Positions 1 to 35,471 of a DNA stretch of 64,000 bases are shown in pieces. Source of the DNA: Branchiostoma floridae (taxonomy: Eukaryota; Chordata; Leptocardii; Amphioxiformes; Branchiostomatidae). The DNA lies in assembly GCF_000003815.2 (NCBI RefSeq), contig NC_049990.1:10315995-10379994 (forward strand). Reading direction: 5' to 3'. Numbering within the stretch: the stretch's first letter is position 1; every line of letters begins with the position of its first letter. The notes below the pieces were generated by a model that saw nothing but the letters and a program-made list of their open reading frames with translations, was not told where the DNA came from and did no database searches. Made by a program: the position numbers and the translations under genes.

Positions 1-31
1 GACCAACTCGAATTGTTGTTTCACCTCACAG

Positions 32-145
32 AGACTTGCAGATGCATACAGACACCTGACACAGTCGTATGAGAAGGTTGTCACCGTCATGCAGTCAGGC
101 AGGAGGCTGCTGGGAACGTACTTCCGAGTGGCTTTCTACGGCCAG
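32..145 (+). CDS. DOCK7: DOCK exon (first in window), DHR2 helix and GTYFRVAF strand
   Basis: The acceptor is cacag/AGACTT and the donor CAG/gtacag. The 38 codons read in phase 0 and end in [11 protein letters not shown], the entry to the catalytic DHR2 core. Confidence 0.93.
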
Positions 146-3100
146 GTACAGAACACTACTTTCTTTTACGATTGTACAGGTATACTGCTAGAAAAGACTA
201 CCATAGGATGTGTGCTTGCTGTAGTAGGCAAAGATTTAGGGATTGCAGCCTTGGCTTTCACAATGTACTAACAGACTCGGATGGTCAGATTCGGGAGGAT
301 AATTACATGTAGGTATGTATGACAGAAAAACTTCCTATTTGTTCTCTGACATTGTAAAGCACATTTCTCTAGTTTGGGTAGAATTTTGGAAAAGTTCTTC
401 TTAGTACCACCTTGGTAGAATAGATGACTTTAAGTGGTGTTTTGCACTTTGGAAAACATTATAGGTAAGTTGGAATTAAAGGTTCAGAATAAATCAAGAA
501 TGTGTTTTTGTCGGAAAAGTTCGTAGTGAATCTGACTGTATTTGATTATCGATTTCAAACTGTATGATGCTGTCTCATCCATTTTGATTCTTTTGGCAAA
601 TAGGCAAATTTTAAGCATTCTGACATGAAAACTTTGTTTTTCTCTCCCTCTTTGTAATGCAATGCTCCCTACCCCAGCAATGGCAGGAGTTTCTGGTAGG
701 TCCCAGCCCAAGCCTCAGCCAGAGTATGAGGAATAATGTGAGGACCTCACATTCTAAAGTTTTCTCGTCTGTTGTATCTTTAAAGTCTGGCACAGCCGTC
801 TTGTGCGAAGCCTGTTCTGAGCACTGCATGACGTCATGCATGTTTCGTGGTCCAGTCATGTTTGTAGCACTACAGCATGAAGATGTCTTGTAATGTTTCA
901 CTGCTGTCATATTTGGTTATCGTTACTTACTTTTGCTGTACCCTTGCAGGACTTTGACAGGACTAAGCTGTTGTATACAGTGTAGTATTGAGCGTTTGGG
1001 TTTTCTTTGCCTCCTTGTGCATTGGACAGATTACTAGTAATGTTGCGACCTATTTGCTAGTACATATACATAGTGGTATGGTGGCATATTGTCATTCTTG
1101 ACTTCTACAAAGTGAACACATTGGATGCTACCAGTGACAGATAAGTGTTAGAATCACAGTTTTCGAGGACACTATAGCTGTGGACAGACCCAAAAATCAC
1201 ACATTATAAACTTCTTGTTGGCCCATAGTTGCTGGATAGAGACACCTCAACAGCTATTGGCACAAGAAAAGGATCATGTTCATAAGTTCAACTAATCACC
1301 GACTAACTGTGCAACTGTTACAAAACAAGATATCAAGAGGATCAATGCTGTTACCATAGAGCAGTTCCTAATTTTACATTACCCCTTGACGTTATTTGAC
1401 TTTGTGGTATGAGGTAGTACTTTATATATGCATTGCCTGCAATCTACTGAAGCTTTGTAGTTTTTATACTGCAGCAATGCTGGTCTATTTGGCACAACAT
1501 TGACAGTGTGGAAGTGAGACATGTACTACTGTTTCCAGCTGATGTTAACAGTGTCACACAGCATTGACACCTATGACATTGCATTGACTTCTTTGCTCCT
1601 AGGTGCTCACTATCTGCTTGGGTCCTTTCATTTTTTTCTTCCACTGCCTACATGTATTGTGAAACACAAATATCTGGCTGATAGCTTGCAGTTTGCATTA
1701 GTATTGCTAGATGGCATAGCTGCATTGAGCATGAGCAACATTTACACAATATGTTCTTTCCACCACTCAGTAGAATTCTTTGTACTGCACTGAAAGCTTC
1801 ATTACTCTGTATTACAATGGTCCTCTCTTAGACAAAGTGTTATAATTTTTTTGTATTTAAGCAAGTTATTTGATAAGGTCATTGCTAGATCCTTTCAGAC
1901 AATATTGGAAGTAAGGAACATTGTAAATATACATGTATGGTTCAAGTTTCTAAGTTTGCAGTCAAATTCATGAAAGTTGCTCACTATACAGTTTTAAATT
2001 TAGCACTATATAGCTTTCATCATTTTAAAGCATAAGTGAAGATTGCATGGTCCTGTCCCAAATTGTTATTGATGTTAGCATTTGGTAAAATACATATGAC
2101 ATGTCTGACATATTGTTTATGTCTTACAAGAAGTTGTTCTCCATCTCAATAGGGGTTCTTTGAGGAGGAAGATGGCAGGGAGTACATCTACAAGGAGCCG
2201 AAGGTCACGTCTCTGTCTGAGATCAACCAGAGACTGGAGAGGCTGTACAGCGACAAGTTTGGGGTCGGCAATGTCAAGATGATTAAAGAATCTGGAAAGG
2301 TATGATACACAAACATCTCTGTGCCATCTGTTTATTTTATTCTGTCAATTAGGTTAAATGGTCACTGCAACCCATTTAGCTCAATCTTGTCACTGAAGAA
2401 TGGCTTGAGAAATGGCCAGTTCTTGTTGATAAGTGGGGTGGGTTCTTTAGCATACCAATTATGTGGCTTTCCTGAAACATTCAAACCTTTACTTGGAGCT
2501 TTATCATATGACTATACGCTCTGTTAGTGGTGTAGTACTAGCCAATTGGAGGTGAACTTTGTTATCAAGGGTATTCTAGCTTATTGGAGACTATATTGAG
2601 ACACCTTTAATGTTTGTAACGTCCAATGGACTACATGTACATTTACATTGACCACTGGTATTCTGTAGCTTGTCATCTACGTTATGACAAGTGGAAGATA
2701 TCCTAATGCTTACAGTTAGATGTCCTGTTTTCTGTACTCCACAGGTGAAGGCTAAGGACCTGGACCCAAAGTATGCCTACATCCAGGTCACGTACTGCGA
2801 GCCTTACTTTGATGAGAAGGAACTGGAGGACAGAAGAACAGACTTTGAGAAGAACAACTCCATCCGACGCTTTGTGTTTGAGACCCCCTTCACACAGAGT
2901 GGGAAAGCCCACGGTGCCTTAGACGAACAGCACAAGAGGAGAACCATTCTCACCAGTAAGGAAACTTTTAAAGATATACTGATGTTAGCTGAGACCTCTG
3001 AAAGTACTTTGAAAGTCTCTGTAAATGTCCTCGATCAATTTCTTAGTTTTCATCCCTTAGTGTTAAAGAAAGGTCATACTAGAATCTAGAATAGTTAAGT

Positions 3101-6100
3101 GAATGAGATAGATACACAGTGGAGTAGAAAGATGGTCTCTTATTTGTTCTAGTCTGACTATAAATTCCTTTTAAATGTGCTTTAGTTTGTCTAAATGCTG
3201 ACCTGCTTAAGATTATGCCCTCATCATTGATCTGGGAACATTGGGAACTTCTTTATGTAGATGTTGTTTGGGTCGCAGAATATGGTTGTTAAGGGCTGCA
3301 CATTTCCTACAAATTGGTGAAAATAAAGACAGTACAATATGTTACAATTTTAAGACCCTATATCTGACACAAAATAAAGCGCTTACCAACAATTTTTCAA
3401 TCAGTCCTATGATCATTATCAAGTTGAAATGACCGAAAGCCTAAGTCCCACATCCGGACTGGAAGTGTGACGTCAGCAAAGGGTCAAAGGTGCTTGGCAG
3501 TCGGTATCGGCCCCCGTCACGGTTGAGGGAAGGTTGGTGGGCTCTGATGTAAATGACCCCTTTTACTCCCCTGAGAAAGTAATCCTGTTTGAAATCAAGT
3601 ATCTTCACCTTACAGTACAATGTATATCTTACGGTGCCCTTTCTTTTTCCCCAGCCTCCCACTCGTTCCCGTATGTGAAGAAGGGAGTGCTAGTGGTGTA
3701 CCACAAGACCCAGGAGCTGAAGACAATACATGTCATTCTAATAATCTAAATGCCCTTTGTTTCCCCCAGCCTCCCACTCATTCCCGTATGTGAAGAAGCG
3801 AGTGCTGGTGGTGTACCACAAGGAGCTGAAGACAATACATGTCATTCTAATAATCTAAATGCCCTTTATTTCCCCAGCCTCCCACTCGTTCCCGTACGTG
3901 AAGAAGCGAGTGCTGGTGGTGTACCACAAGACCCAGGAGCTGAAGCCTGTGGAGGTGGCTGTGGATGAGATGCAGCAGAAGACTGCAGAGTTGCGGGAGT
4001 TGGTAACACGAGACCCGCCCGACATGAAGAAACTCCAGCTCAAACTGCAGGGGAGCGTCAGCGTGCAGGTCAGGAGATGTTCTTTTACCTTGATGGTTGT
4101 CTTACATGTATAGTAGATGTCTTACATGTATAGTAGATGTCTTACATGTATAGTAGATGTCTTACATGTATAGTAGATGTCTTACATGTATAGTAGATGT
4201 CTTACATGTATAGTAGATGTCTTACATGTATAGTAGATGTCTTACATGTATAGTAGATGTCTTACATGTATAGTAGATGTCTTACATGTATAGTAGATGT
4301 CTTACATGTATAGTAGATGTCTTACATGTATAGTAGATGTCTTACATGTATAGTAGATGTCTTACATGTTATAGTAGAGCCTTTAAGCCTGCGTCACAAT
4401 TCAAGCGAATGCCAGTCAAATTTTTAGATCGGTTGGGGATTGTCGAATTTTGAAATCCCTAGAGCATCGGTCATATTTTTTAATGAAAATTTTTCCCGTC
4501 CAAAATTTTACTGGCTGGTTGTCTCACTCCAAAAAGTTCAAGTTATTGTGTTTTCTGATTTTTTGCCCATTGGTGCTTGCCGACATGTCGGCCAATCTCA
4601 ATTCTTGATTTGTCACAGAGTTTTTAGGAAGATTTTGTGGTACCTTATTTGAGGATTTAAGAGAGTACATTTTACATGAAGATGTTGGCCTTGTTGATGT
4701 TTCATTTTAACTCCTGACTTTTGAGTTGTTGGTGCTTTTCGCAGGTAGTTCTTGTTTTGTCTCAGGTCACCTCAATTAAACTTCTATGTTGCACACACAG
4801 GTGAATGCTGGTCCTGTTGCATATGCCAGCACTTTCTTAGACACTGCCAACATTAAGAAGTACCAGAAGATACAGGTGGAGATGCTGAAAGAAGTTTTCA
4901 GGTACAACAAGACATATCAGTCTTCTAACAGCTGTAATTACTAGTTAGACTCCACAAGGACCATAACCAATAAAGATTGGCATACATGTACCAAATGGCT
5001 TCTTCTGAGTGCTAAAGGTTTAAGTGTAAATGGTGTTTCATTTAAATGTGCTTTGTGTGGAATTTTAGACGATTTACTCACAAATTAAAAGTTATTTCAG
5101 TTTTGGCAATACAAAACTGTACTTTAGAGGCAGAGCAATTGAGAACATGTTCCGAAAACTTCTCAATTTGGATTTATGTACAACTATGAGCCTGAGCATA
5201 CAGCTGAGGAAGATGTATTTGGTATTTTGGCATCACTTTGAGAGCAGAGCTTCATTACAGTAGAAGAATGATAGAATGCTCTAAACATACCTCCTGTTGG
5301 TGTTTGCAGGCAATTCATTTGTGTGTGTGGAGAGGCCCTGAGTCTGAATGCCCAGCTGATTAAGACTGACCAGTTCGAGTACCACGAGGGGCTGAAGAAC
5401 GACTACAAGAGCATGGTGGCCAGACTGGAGGATATCATGCATGAACAGGTGGGTGGGGAGGGGGGCGCACCACTGACATGTACCTAAGGTCATAGCAATT
5501 TAATTTCATGGTTCCTGGATTTTTAAAAGTAAAAATATAGCAATAGGACATCATAAAGCTAGTGGGTAGGGAGGAAAACTTGAATATGACTGTATTCACC
5601 CCATACAAATGAGTGCACCAAGGCACAAACTTGGTCTTCAGGCTTCATTATCATTATGTTTTTCCAGTTAAGGGTCTTTGGACTTGAGAACCAACAAGTT
5701 AAATTGGTGTGGCCTTATGGATACTTAGATCTCTTTCCATGAGTAAGGAGTGCGGCCCATTGGTCTAAAACAATGACTTTGAATCCAAGATGTTGCAGCT
5801 CATCTGACTTGTAAAGGCTTGAAATCCATGACACTGTGAGCTTTGGTCTACTGTTCTTAGCATTGATGAAAATAGCAGAGTCATATGTCCCTTTACATTG
5901 AACAATAAATGTATTTGATATGTATTGTCTCACTGAATTATTTGTACCATCACGTATACCCAAAATAACGTCTTAATAAAATCACGTGTCTGTAACTCTC
6001 ACGAGTTTACGTTCTGAAGTGGTTGGTAATCAGTATTGATCCTGAAGAGGGCGACAGTGTTCATTGAAAATTTGATCCATGTATACCTTTGTGTTAGAAG

Positions 6101-6984
6101 AATGTGCAGCATTGTACTATGATTACCACCAACAAATGAGATTTCATGATAATTTGTTTGTACCAATGGCAATTGTTATCTGAAAAAGATACATCAATGT
6201 ATGAAGTTAAAATGTGTATGATAAATTCATTGAAAAATACTATTGAAATACCATTATTACCTCCATGACACTTTTCATGGAACTGAAACACCATCAGCTG
6301 TATGGTGGCACTTTTCATGGTACTGAAACACAATCAGCTGTATGGTGACACTTTTCATGTTACTGAAACACCATCAGCTGTATGATGGCACTTTTCATGG
6401 TACTGAAACACCATCAGCTGTATGGTGGCACTTTTCATGGTACTGAAACACCTTCAGCTGTATGGCTGAAACACCATCAGCTGTATGGTGGCACTTTTCA
6501 TGGTACTGAAACACCATCAGCTGTATGGTGGCACTTTTCATGGTACTGAAACACCTTCAGCTGTATGGCTGAAACACCATCAGCTGTATGGTGGCACTTT
6601 TCATAGTACTGAAACACCATCAGTTGTATGGTGGCACTTTTCATGGTACTGAAACACCTTCAGCTGTATGGCTGAAACACCGTCAGCTGTATGGTGGCAG
6701 TTTTCATTGTACTGAAGCACATCAGCTGTATGGTTCAATGGCAAGCAAATTTTGCTTTGAATACATTTTTTTGTTTAAGCCTCATTATATATGTACATTG
6801 TAAGCATGATACGCCGAACATATACCTAACATATATATTTGTGATGTATCTGTAGCTGCTGCCCAAGGACCCAGACAGTGTTTCTACTGTTAGCCGGTCA
6901 TCTCTGCACGTGTTCTCTGCCATCAGTGGAACTCCAACCTCCACCTCCCTGGCCGGGATCTCCAGTGGAGCCTCCACCGTGTAG
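32..6984 (+). CDS. DOCK7: DOCK-C family guanine exchange factor (DOCK6/7/8, DOCK7-like), C-terminal 7 exons, 5' partial
   Basis: Spliced exons 32-145, 2153-2299, 2745-2955, 3878-4068, 4801-4901, 5310-5448 and 6856-6984 join in phase to 343 residues and a TAG stop. Seen: motifs [70 protein letters not shown] and the terminal [10 protein letters not shown]. Known: these belong to the DHR2 (DOCKER) domain of DOCK6/7/8 proteins, which catalyse GDP/GTP exchange on Rac and Cdc42 at the membrane. The SVSVQVNAGP stretch is the alpha-10 insert acting as nucleotide sensor in DOCK9-type structures. The ISGTPTST tail is most like DOCK7. The first exon opens inside the DHR2 domain, so the rest of the gene lies upstream of the window. 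The gene converges on ABCC4. Odd: partial duplicates of exon 4 lie in the preceding intron. Amphioxus may have one gene for all three vertebrate paralogues, so the symbol is approximate. Confidence 0.95.
2153..2299 (+). CDS. DOCK7: DOCK exon 2 of window ([15 protein letters not shown])
   Basis: The acceptor is caatag/GGGTTC and the donor AAAG/gtatga. It has 49 codons in phase 0, with the family block [14 protein letters not shown] and the LYSDKFG helix. Confidence 0.95.
2745..2955 (+). CDS. DOCK7: DOCK exon 3 of window (KYAYIQVT ... RRTILT)
   Basis: The acceptor is ccacag/GTGAAG and the donor ACCA/gtaagg. It has 70 codons plus one base, ending in phase 1. It encodes the most conserved DHR2 strands: [14 protein letters not shown] and [11 protein letters not shown]. 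Confidence 0.95.
3636..3865 (+). repeat. Two decayed tandem copies of the 5' half of DOCK exon 4
   Basis: Copies at 3636-3750 and about 3751-3858 repeat the polypyrimidine tract, acceptor AG, about 65 bases of exon and about 35 bases that follow (acaatacatgtcattctaat). The intact exon follows from 3878. Copy 1 changes KKR to KKG. Copy 2 lacks six exon bases in frame. Both have a usable acceptor but no donor; read-through reaches TAA within 12 codons of the exon-like part. They are pseudo-exons made by tandem duplication with units of 115 and 108 bp. Confidence 0.9.
3878..4068 (+). CDS. DOCK7: DOCK exon 4 of window (FPYVKKR ... [12 protein letters not shown])
   Basis: The acceptor is ccccag/CCTCCC and the donor GCAG/gtcagg. 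It runs from phase 1 to phase 0. Of three tandem copies of the exon's 5' part (3655, 3770, 3878), only this one continues into the rest of the exon and a donor site. It ends inside the nucleotide-sensor segment. Confidence 0.95.
4099..4378. repeat. 20-bp minisatellite, 13 identical units plus one imperfect
   Basis: The unit cttacatgtatagtagatgt repeats exactly from 4101 to 4360; a 14th copy (4361-4380) carries an extra t and a changed end. It lies in the DOCK intron just after exon 4. The absence of divergence implies recent expansion or gene conversion. Confidence 0.97.
4801..4901 (+). CDS. DOCK7: DOCK exon 5 of window ([13 protein letters not shown])
   Basis: The acceptor is cacacag/GTGAAT and the donor TTCAG/gtacaa. 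It has 33 codons plus two bases and completes the sensor motif VNAGPVAYA. Confidence 0.95.
5310..5448 (+). CDS. DOCK7: DOCK exon 6 of window ([12 protein letters not shown] ... EDIMHEQ)
   Basis: The acceptor is tttgcag/GCAATT and the donor ACAG/gtgggt. The first base completes an Arg codon, then 46 codons end in EDIMHEQ, the final DHR2 helix. Confidence 0.95.
6266..6733. repeat. About 40-bp tandem repeat with higher-order structure in the last DOCK intron
   Basis: The unit is roughly ggcacttttcatggtactga followed by aacaccatcagctgtatggt. A shortened unit (cttcagctgtatggctg) recurs about every 104 bp at 6452, 6555 and 6660, so pairs of full units plus one short unit form a higher-order repeat. 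Confidence 0.9.
6856..6984 (+). CDS. DOCK7: DOCK terminal exon with stop
   Basis: The acceptor is ctgtag/CTGCTG. Its 42 codons and TAG encode a Ser/Thr-rich tail containing [10 protein letters not shown], a match to the DOCK7 C-terminus. Confidence 0.93.
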   Translation: MLPKDPDSVSTVSRSSLHVFSAISGTPTSTSLAGISSGASTV

Positions 6985-9900
6985 AGAGAATGCATGGCAG
7001 AGAAATTACATATCCTTAAAGCTATCTTCAAGTTAGAGGTGCCATGGTGTAAAAGAGCACCTATCCCCATACTCTGTCTTCTTCAGTCCTATGTTATGGG
7101 TAGGTTAATACCAGAGCCAGTTAACACATATCCACATGCTTAGAGAGAAAGCTTGTCACTGAGAGAATGAGAAACTTGATGAGTGTGTATTCTATAATGT
7201 ACATAGGTAAGGGGAGGGGGGCAGGCACCCTATGTTTGGATAAAGGCTGCCAATATGTAATTATGCACAAAGAAATGTATCTAACGGTGCTACCAGCGAT
7301 ATAGTAGATCTTGTTAAGTTTGCTTTCAATGGAATTGAGTTTTGTCACTCTAGAAAATTGTGCTGTTGAATTCTGTCTTCTTTTTGTCATTGCCTTTTCA
7401 AGCAATGACATTGAGTTTGCTTCACTGTGTTAGGTTGCTGGTTTATGATTGACAAGAGATGTTTGATGAGGTCAATACTCTTGAGCCTTGCAATGCCTCG
7501 ACACGTGTTTACAGCAAATAGATAGCTTTTTAAATGTAATTAAAAGTGTTTACTATTACAGCTGGACATATTCCTTTGGAACATGGCATATTTTGGAACA
7601 GTACAAATCATCTAGTTCTGTTACAGTTGCAGGTAGTACTGCACATAAGTCTAAGCCTGCATGTCTTCAGAAGAATGCAACTTGTAAATTCTCCACACAG
7701 ACAATGGTGAGATAATGTGCAGGGAATTTCACCACAACAAAATAGACTGTGACAGAAATCAAGACTGTGCTGTTAATAGTAACAGTGTTCTCTGGATACT
7801 GTTTTTGCATGCTGGCATGTTTTTTGTTCCAAAGACTGTCCCAAATTCATATCCAAGGTTATATCCATTCTACACATAATTTTGATAATTCTCAACAGAG
7901 CTAGATGTAACAACAAGATTTGTGACACCTCTTTGACTCCTTACTCTGTCCAGCATTTTATTTTACAATTACAATTATGTCATGTTCCAAAGACATGGGA
8001 ACAAAGTTAAGGCAGTATCACAGGCAGTGTACATACTGTTTATGGTGACCTCTAACCAGGCAATGATGAACATGGATGCAGAGGAGTAACAGGGTTACAC
8101 ACATGATAGTAACAATTTTTGTGCAAGGAGTTTAGCACGTTTACAAATTGAGCTATGATAGCATAGAATCTTTCAGATGTAAGATTGTAACTATGTGTAT
8201 TAGCATTTAAACTAGATAAAACAGCAACTTTACTTCAGGCAATTTCTTTTTATATAGCATTAAATATTGGCAATTTTGAGTTAAATTCTACAAATCTATC
8301 TAATACATGTATACAAGACTGTTGTTTAAATGAGGCTCCCCTAGACTGGTAAGGGTACTCATAGAGAACTTAGGTATGCTTAGTGCCTAAAGGTATATGT
8401 GAAAAGTTAGTCTTTTATTATAAGATATTTGGTGCTGCTAGCAATGGAAGGACATTGATGGTGTAACATACATGTACATGTACCTGACTGTAAGGGACAT
8501 TTGCTCACAAGCAGCCAACAGTGAATATTTTTGATATTGAAAAACAGGAGGTGGTCGTTAGCAATTGCTGAGGCTGTACTGTTACAGATTTGTTGTTTTT
8601 TTCTTATTCAGTAGTCATATCATGAAATGATCACAAACTTGTTTTCTTTCAAATTTTGTTGCAGTGTAGGCTTTGGTGTGTACAGAAATTTATATATACA
8701 TGTATTGGATAAAAACCTCACACATCTGAATGTCATCAACACCAGAATATTAAAGAAAAACTTTGGAGGGAAAATGGTTCTTATTGACATGGCAAACAAG
8801 ATGATGATGATGAAAATGGTGGATGATTATGCAAATACAGATGTGTTGTTGCACTTATTGTTTTGAAAGATTTGTTGGAATAACCTTAATTAGGCTGTAA
8901 TTTTCACCTTTTGCTTTTGTGTATATTTACACACATGTTAAACCTAGATAAACTACAATTGTGTATCATAGGATTTTCAAGGGGAAAGGAATGCAACTAA
9001 ATGTGTCAAATTGTCGTATAAGGACATAAGGTATCAGAGAACATCGATTTCTGGTACTGCACTTTAGCCCTATTGATATGTAGCATCTAAAGATTAGTTA
9101 AATCAAGTCTTATTTGTATAACTGCTTATTGTATATACTTTGGTGGCTTTGATTTCTTTGATTGGCTCAAAAAATATGATTGGGTTATATCCTTATGTAC
9201 TTGTCTTTTTCACCAAAGAAATTAAGCCAATTTTTAATTGTAAATATATGTATAGTTTCAAAATCATCTATTTGTATTATTGTGAGGACTTTGTGACCAC
9301 TTTTTTTTGTCGGTGTTCCACATGATACCTTATTGTACCCATATTTAGTTTTTTTTTTTAGATATTTTCACTTTAGATTATAACTTTTGTGTTACTGAGC
9401 ATTTCAAGTTTACCAGGACGTTAAGTTTAAGCTTTGATATATTTTGATGCGTTTTTTTGCAACTTGGTGTGAATTGGTCTGATATTGCTTTGCTTCTGTT
9501 TAAGTGAATGCACCATTCTGTTAGGTAAACGTTTCATCCAAAATGTTCGTAGTAATATGACGCAAATGCGGTGAAAGCATCATATTACTCAAATTGTTTA
9601 TTCCAATATGTCAGGACAATATTAGCCACAGTCAGAATTCTGTAGAGTGAAAGAGAGAAACATATTGTGTTGCTTTTTTGCTTCGTTCCAGTTGTACATT
9701 CTTCTGAGCTTTTGATTTTTCAGTTTATACCAAGGTTTTGTTGCACTTTTACTACTACATGATATACAAATTTCTTACCAATAATACTACTCCATGTGAA
9801 TTATATCTGATGCCGCAAAGGTACTAGGATTTTTAGTACATTGACAAGTTGCTCCTGTATGTATACAGTACAGGAATAACAAATTTCAGTGCAGTATTTC

Positions 9901-10454
9901 AGTCTGAGGGGCACAAAAGGTACCATAATTTTACAGGTAGAAGACAGAAAAGGTCCTTGGGTATATGGTGATCATGGGAATAAAGGTATCCCCACTATAG
10001 CTTCAGTCTTGTTGCATTTTTTCTTACTCTGAATAGTTTTTAAATACTAAATTACCTTTAATGATTAGGAACATGTCTCTAAATACAATGCATGAAGTTA
10101 TTCATGTTGGAATATCATTTTTGGTTGCCAATGAAACAAATTACCAGTACTATGAACACTTCTGTGTACTTGAAGCAAAATGAAAAGATGCTAGAAAATT
10201 ATATAAACCATAGCCTTATACAAAATTTAAAACAAACTTGAATACAAAATATCCGGTGTAATGGTAATAGTCAAAGAAAAAATGTTACTCAAATAAGAAT
10301 TAAACATCTAATCACATTGGAAGACTGATAGGTCTTTGTTCAATTGTCACATCTCTTATAGTGATAAGTAATGAGGTGAGGTGAATGCACTTTATAAAGT
10401 ATCAATTAGTACATTTTGTATATCAGATAATTACATTTCAGTCCAATTATAAGT
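6985..10454. other. Convergent 3' flanks of DOCK and ABCC4, no gene recognised
   Basis: AT-rich sequence with only short ORFs and no family motif. It should contain both 3' UTRs. A canonical AATAAA on the plus strand (9979-9984) could end the DOCK transcript. An ATTAAA on the minus strand (10057-10062) could end ABCC4. Those ends would then nearly abut. A plus-strand ATTAAA at about 8749 is an alternative for DOCK. None is proven. Confidence 0.5.
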
Positions 10455-33698
<23,244 letters not shown>

Positions 33699-33870
33699 CG
33701 TGATGAGTCCGAGCGTCTTGTGGCGTCCCAGTAAACTTTTCACCTCAACTGTTTTACTTCGGAGGGAGGGTTTATTTGTTTAGTTACAGTTTGTGTTTCC
33801 ATTAGCAGGTGATATCACGTGAGTGATCCACAGAACGAGGAGGCGTGGAAGGATATATGTGACGTCACAT
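33699..33870 (-). promoter_or_regulatory. ABCC4 promoter-proximal region with CRE and E-box
   Basis: A perfect palindromic CRE, tgacgtca (33860-33867), and an E-box cacgtg (33816-33821) lie 120-170 bp upstream of the ABCC4 start codon, with ggaggcgtgg nearby. Known: TGACGTCA binds CREB/ATF proteins. Inference: this is the proximal promoter. The transcription start is not visible. Confidence 0.5.
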
Positions 33871-35471
33871 ACGATGAGTTAGCTACAAAACCTCGCGTCA
33901 ATTTGATTGCATTAAGGATAGATATTTTAGGAATTTTGCGTCAAAACGGCAAATATGCTGAATTAAAAACACTCACTTGAAGTTAACATTTGCGACTTGT
34001 TTTAAACACAATTTGTGTCATTTTCAACGTTCCCACTGATCGTTGGTAAACAAAGTACATGTGTAATGATTAACAGTAACAGTAATACATTACATACAAG
34101 CAGATGCCTATGGTAATTTTCATGCCAACCGGTTAACCAACCAGCCAACCAACCCCAGTTTTATTCAACAACCAACTCCAGTCAACAACCATATTTCCTT
34201 GGTCCCTTGAGTGGTTGTTGAATACAGGTTTGACTGTAAAAGCAAACCGTCCGAAGTCCCCTATGGCTAGTTTTCTAATCTCCAAGCAGATTCCCGGATA
34301 GGCGGCAGACCTCCTCTTACCGGCTATACTCCTTGGCCGGCGTTGATACTAACTTATATGCCACTGGGAATCTACGGAAAACTCCCCGTTCATACATGTG
34401 TATTTCAAGACGTTCTCACGACATATAGCAAAGTCGCATCCATAAGCTGTAAATATAAGTGCATTGTAATAAGGTCACGATATTTAACTTATGACGTAGC
34501 CATACAATGAGCAAAAATAAGGGTATTTTTTCAATGATCGTTTTATTGAAATAAAGGTTTGACATTAGCTTGTTGTAAAACAAAAACTTGAGTCCAGGAA
34601 AGGAAAACATTCAAATTTCAAAACTAACGTACGCAGCCTCGGTGCAGACTACCTAAAATGAAATAAGCCACATAACTAACAAGCGTTCTATACTTCTAAG
34701 ACCTCAGACTTCCATGAGATGAGTTTTTTTTTTTAAATTTCTTGCTTTATCTTGTGTCAGTAGTTAATGTTATGTAAATAAAGCTTCATCCTGGTCAACT
34801 CAAAGGTGAACTTTTTTATCATTCAGTCTTGTAGTTGTACATTGTGTAAAACGTGTTGAATGTTGGATTTTTCAGGAAGACACTAGAATACACAGTCATA
34901 ATTACTGTGGGAAGCTGAAACGAAGAACTTAATTGCACGATGATCGTACATGGTACAATGTATTGCAATAAAGCTTATCATCCTAATTTCTACAACAACA
35001 CAATTCCAGAATATAGACATAGAATAAAACTTTAACCCATGACCCAAACAAAAACCACAAAAGTAAGCAACACAGCAAACAGCTAGAGGGGGGGGGGCAA
35101 ATTTACACCACTAAACCTTTATGGCAACGGGTATTTGCCACCAAGACATCATGACCACAGGACATTCAGCGCTGAAGATATTTAAAGATTTCCTACTACA
35201 GTACCAAGGTCAATCAACAGGTGTTCAAAATTGACCTTCACCATCCAAATCACCCCACCTACCCACCTGCTAAATACTATCGCAATCCATTCAGCGGATC
35301 TTGAGACATACCCCCAAACATCTTTTAGACTAAACAGCTCCATTTTTCATGGAGGTAACAATACTATCAGCAATATCAGTTTGAAGTTTAGTTGTAAGCT
35401 CATCCGTGCTGGTAGAAGTAATTCTGGAACAATCTTAACTGTAATTTCCAACTTGCAGGATTTCTGTAGGT

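Noticed and set aside
3655-3831. Mutually exclusive alternative exons in DOCK
   Set aside because: The two extra copies lack a donor and the exon's second half, so they cannot replace the real exon.
4099-4378. CRISPR-like regular repeat
   Set aside because: Units are contiguous with no spacers, in a eukaryotic intron; it is a minisatellite.
6588-6803. Repetitive 71-codon ORF in the last DOCK intron
   Set aside because: It is a translation of the 40-bp tandem repeat, not a gene.
8627-8866. 79-codon ORF downstream of DOCK
   Set aside because: No motif, Met/Lys-rich run, and position expected to be 3' UTR.
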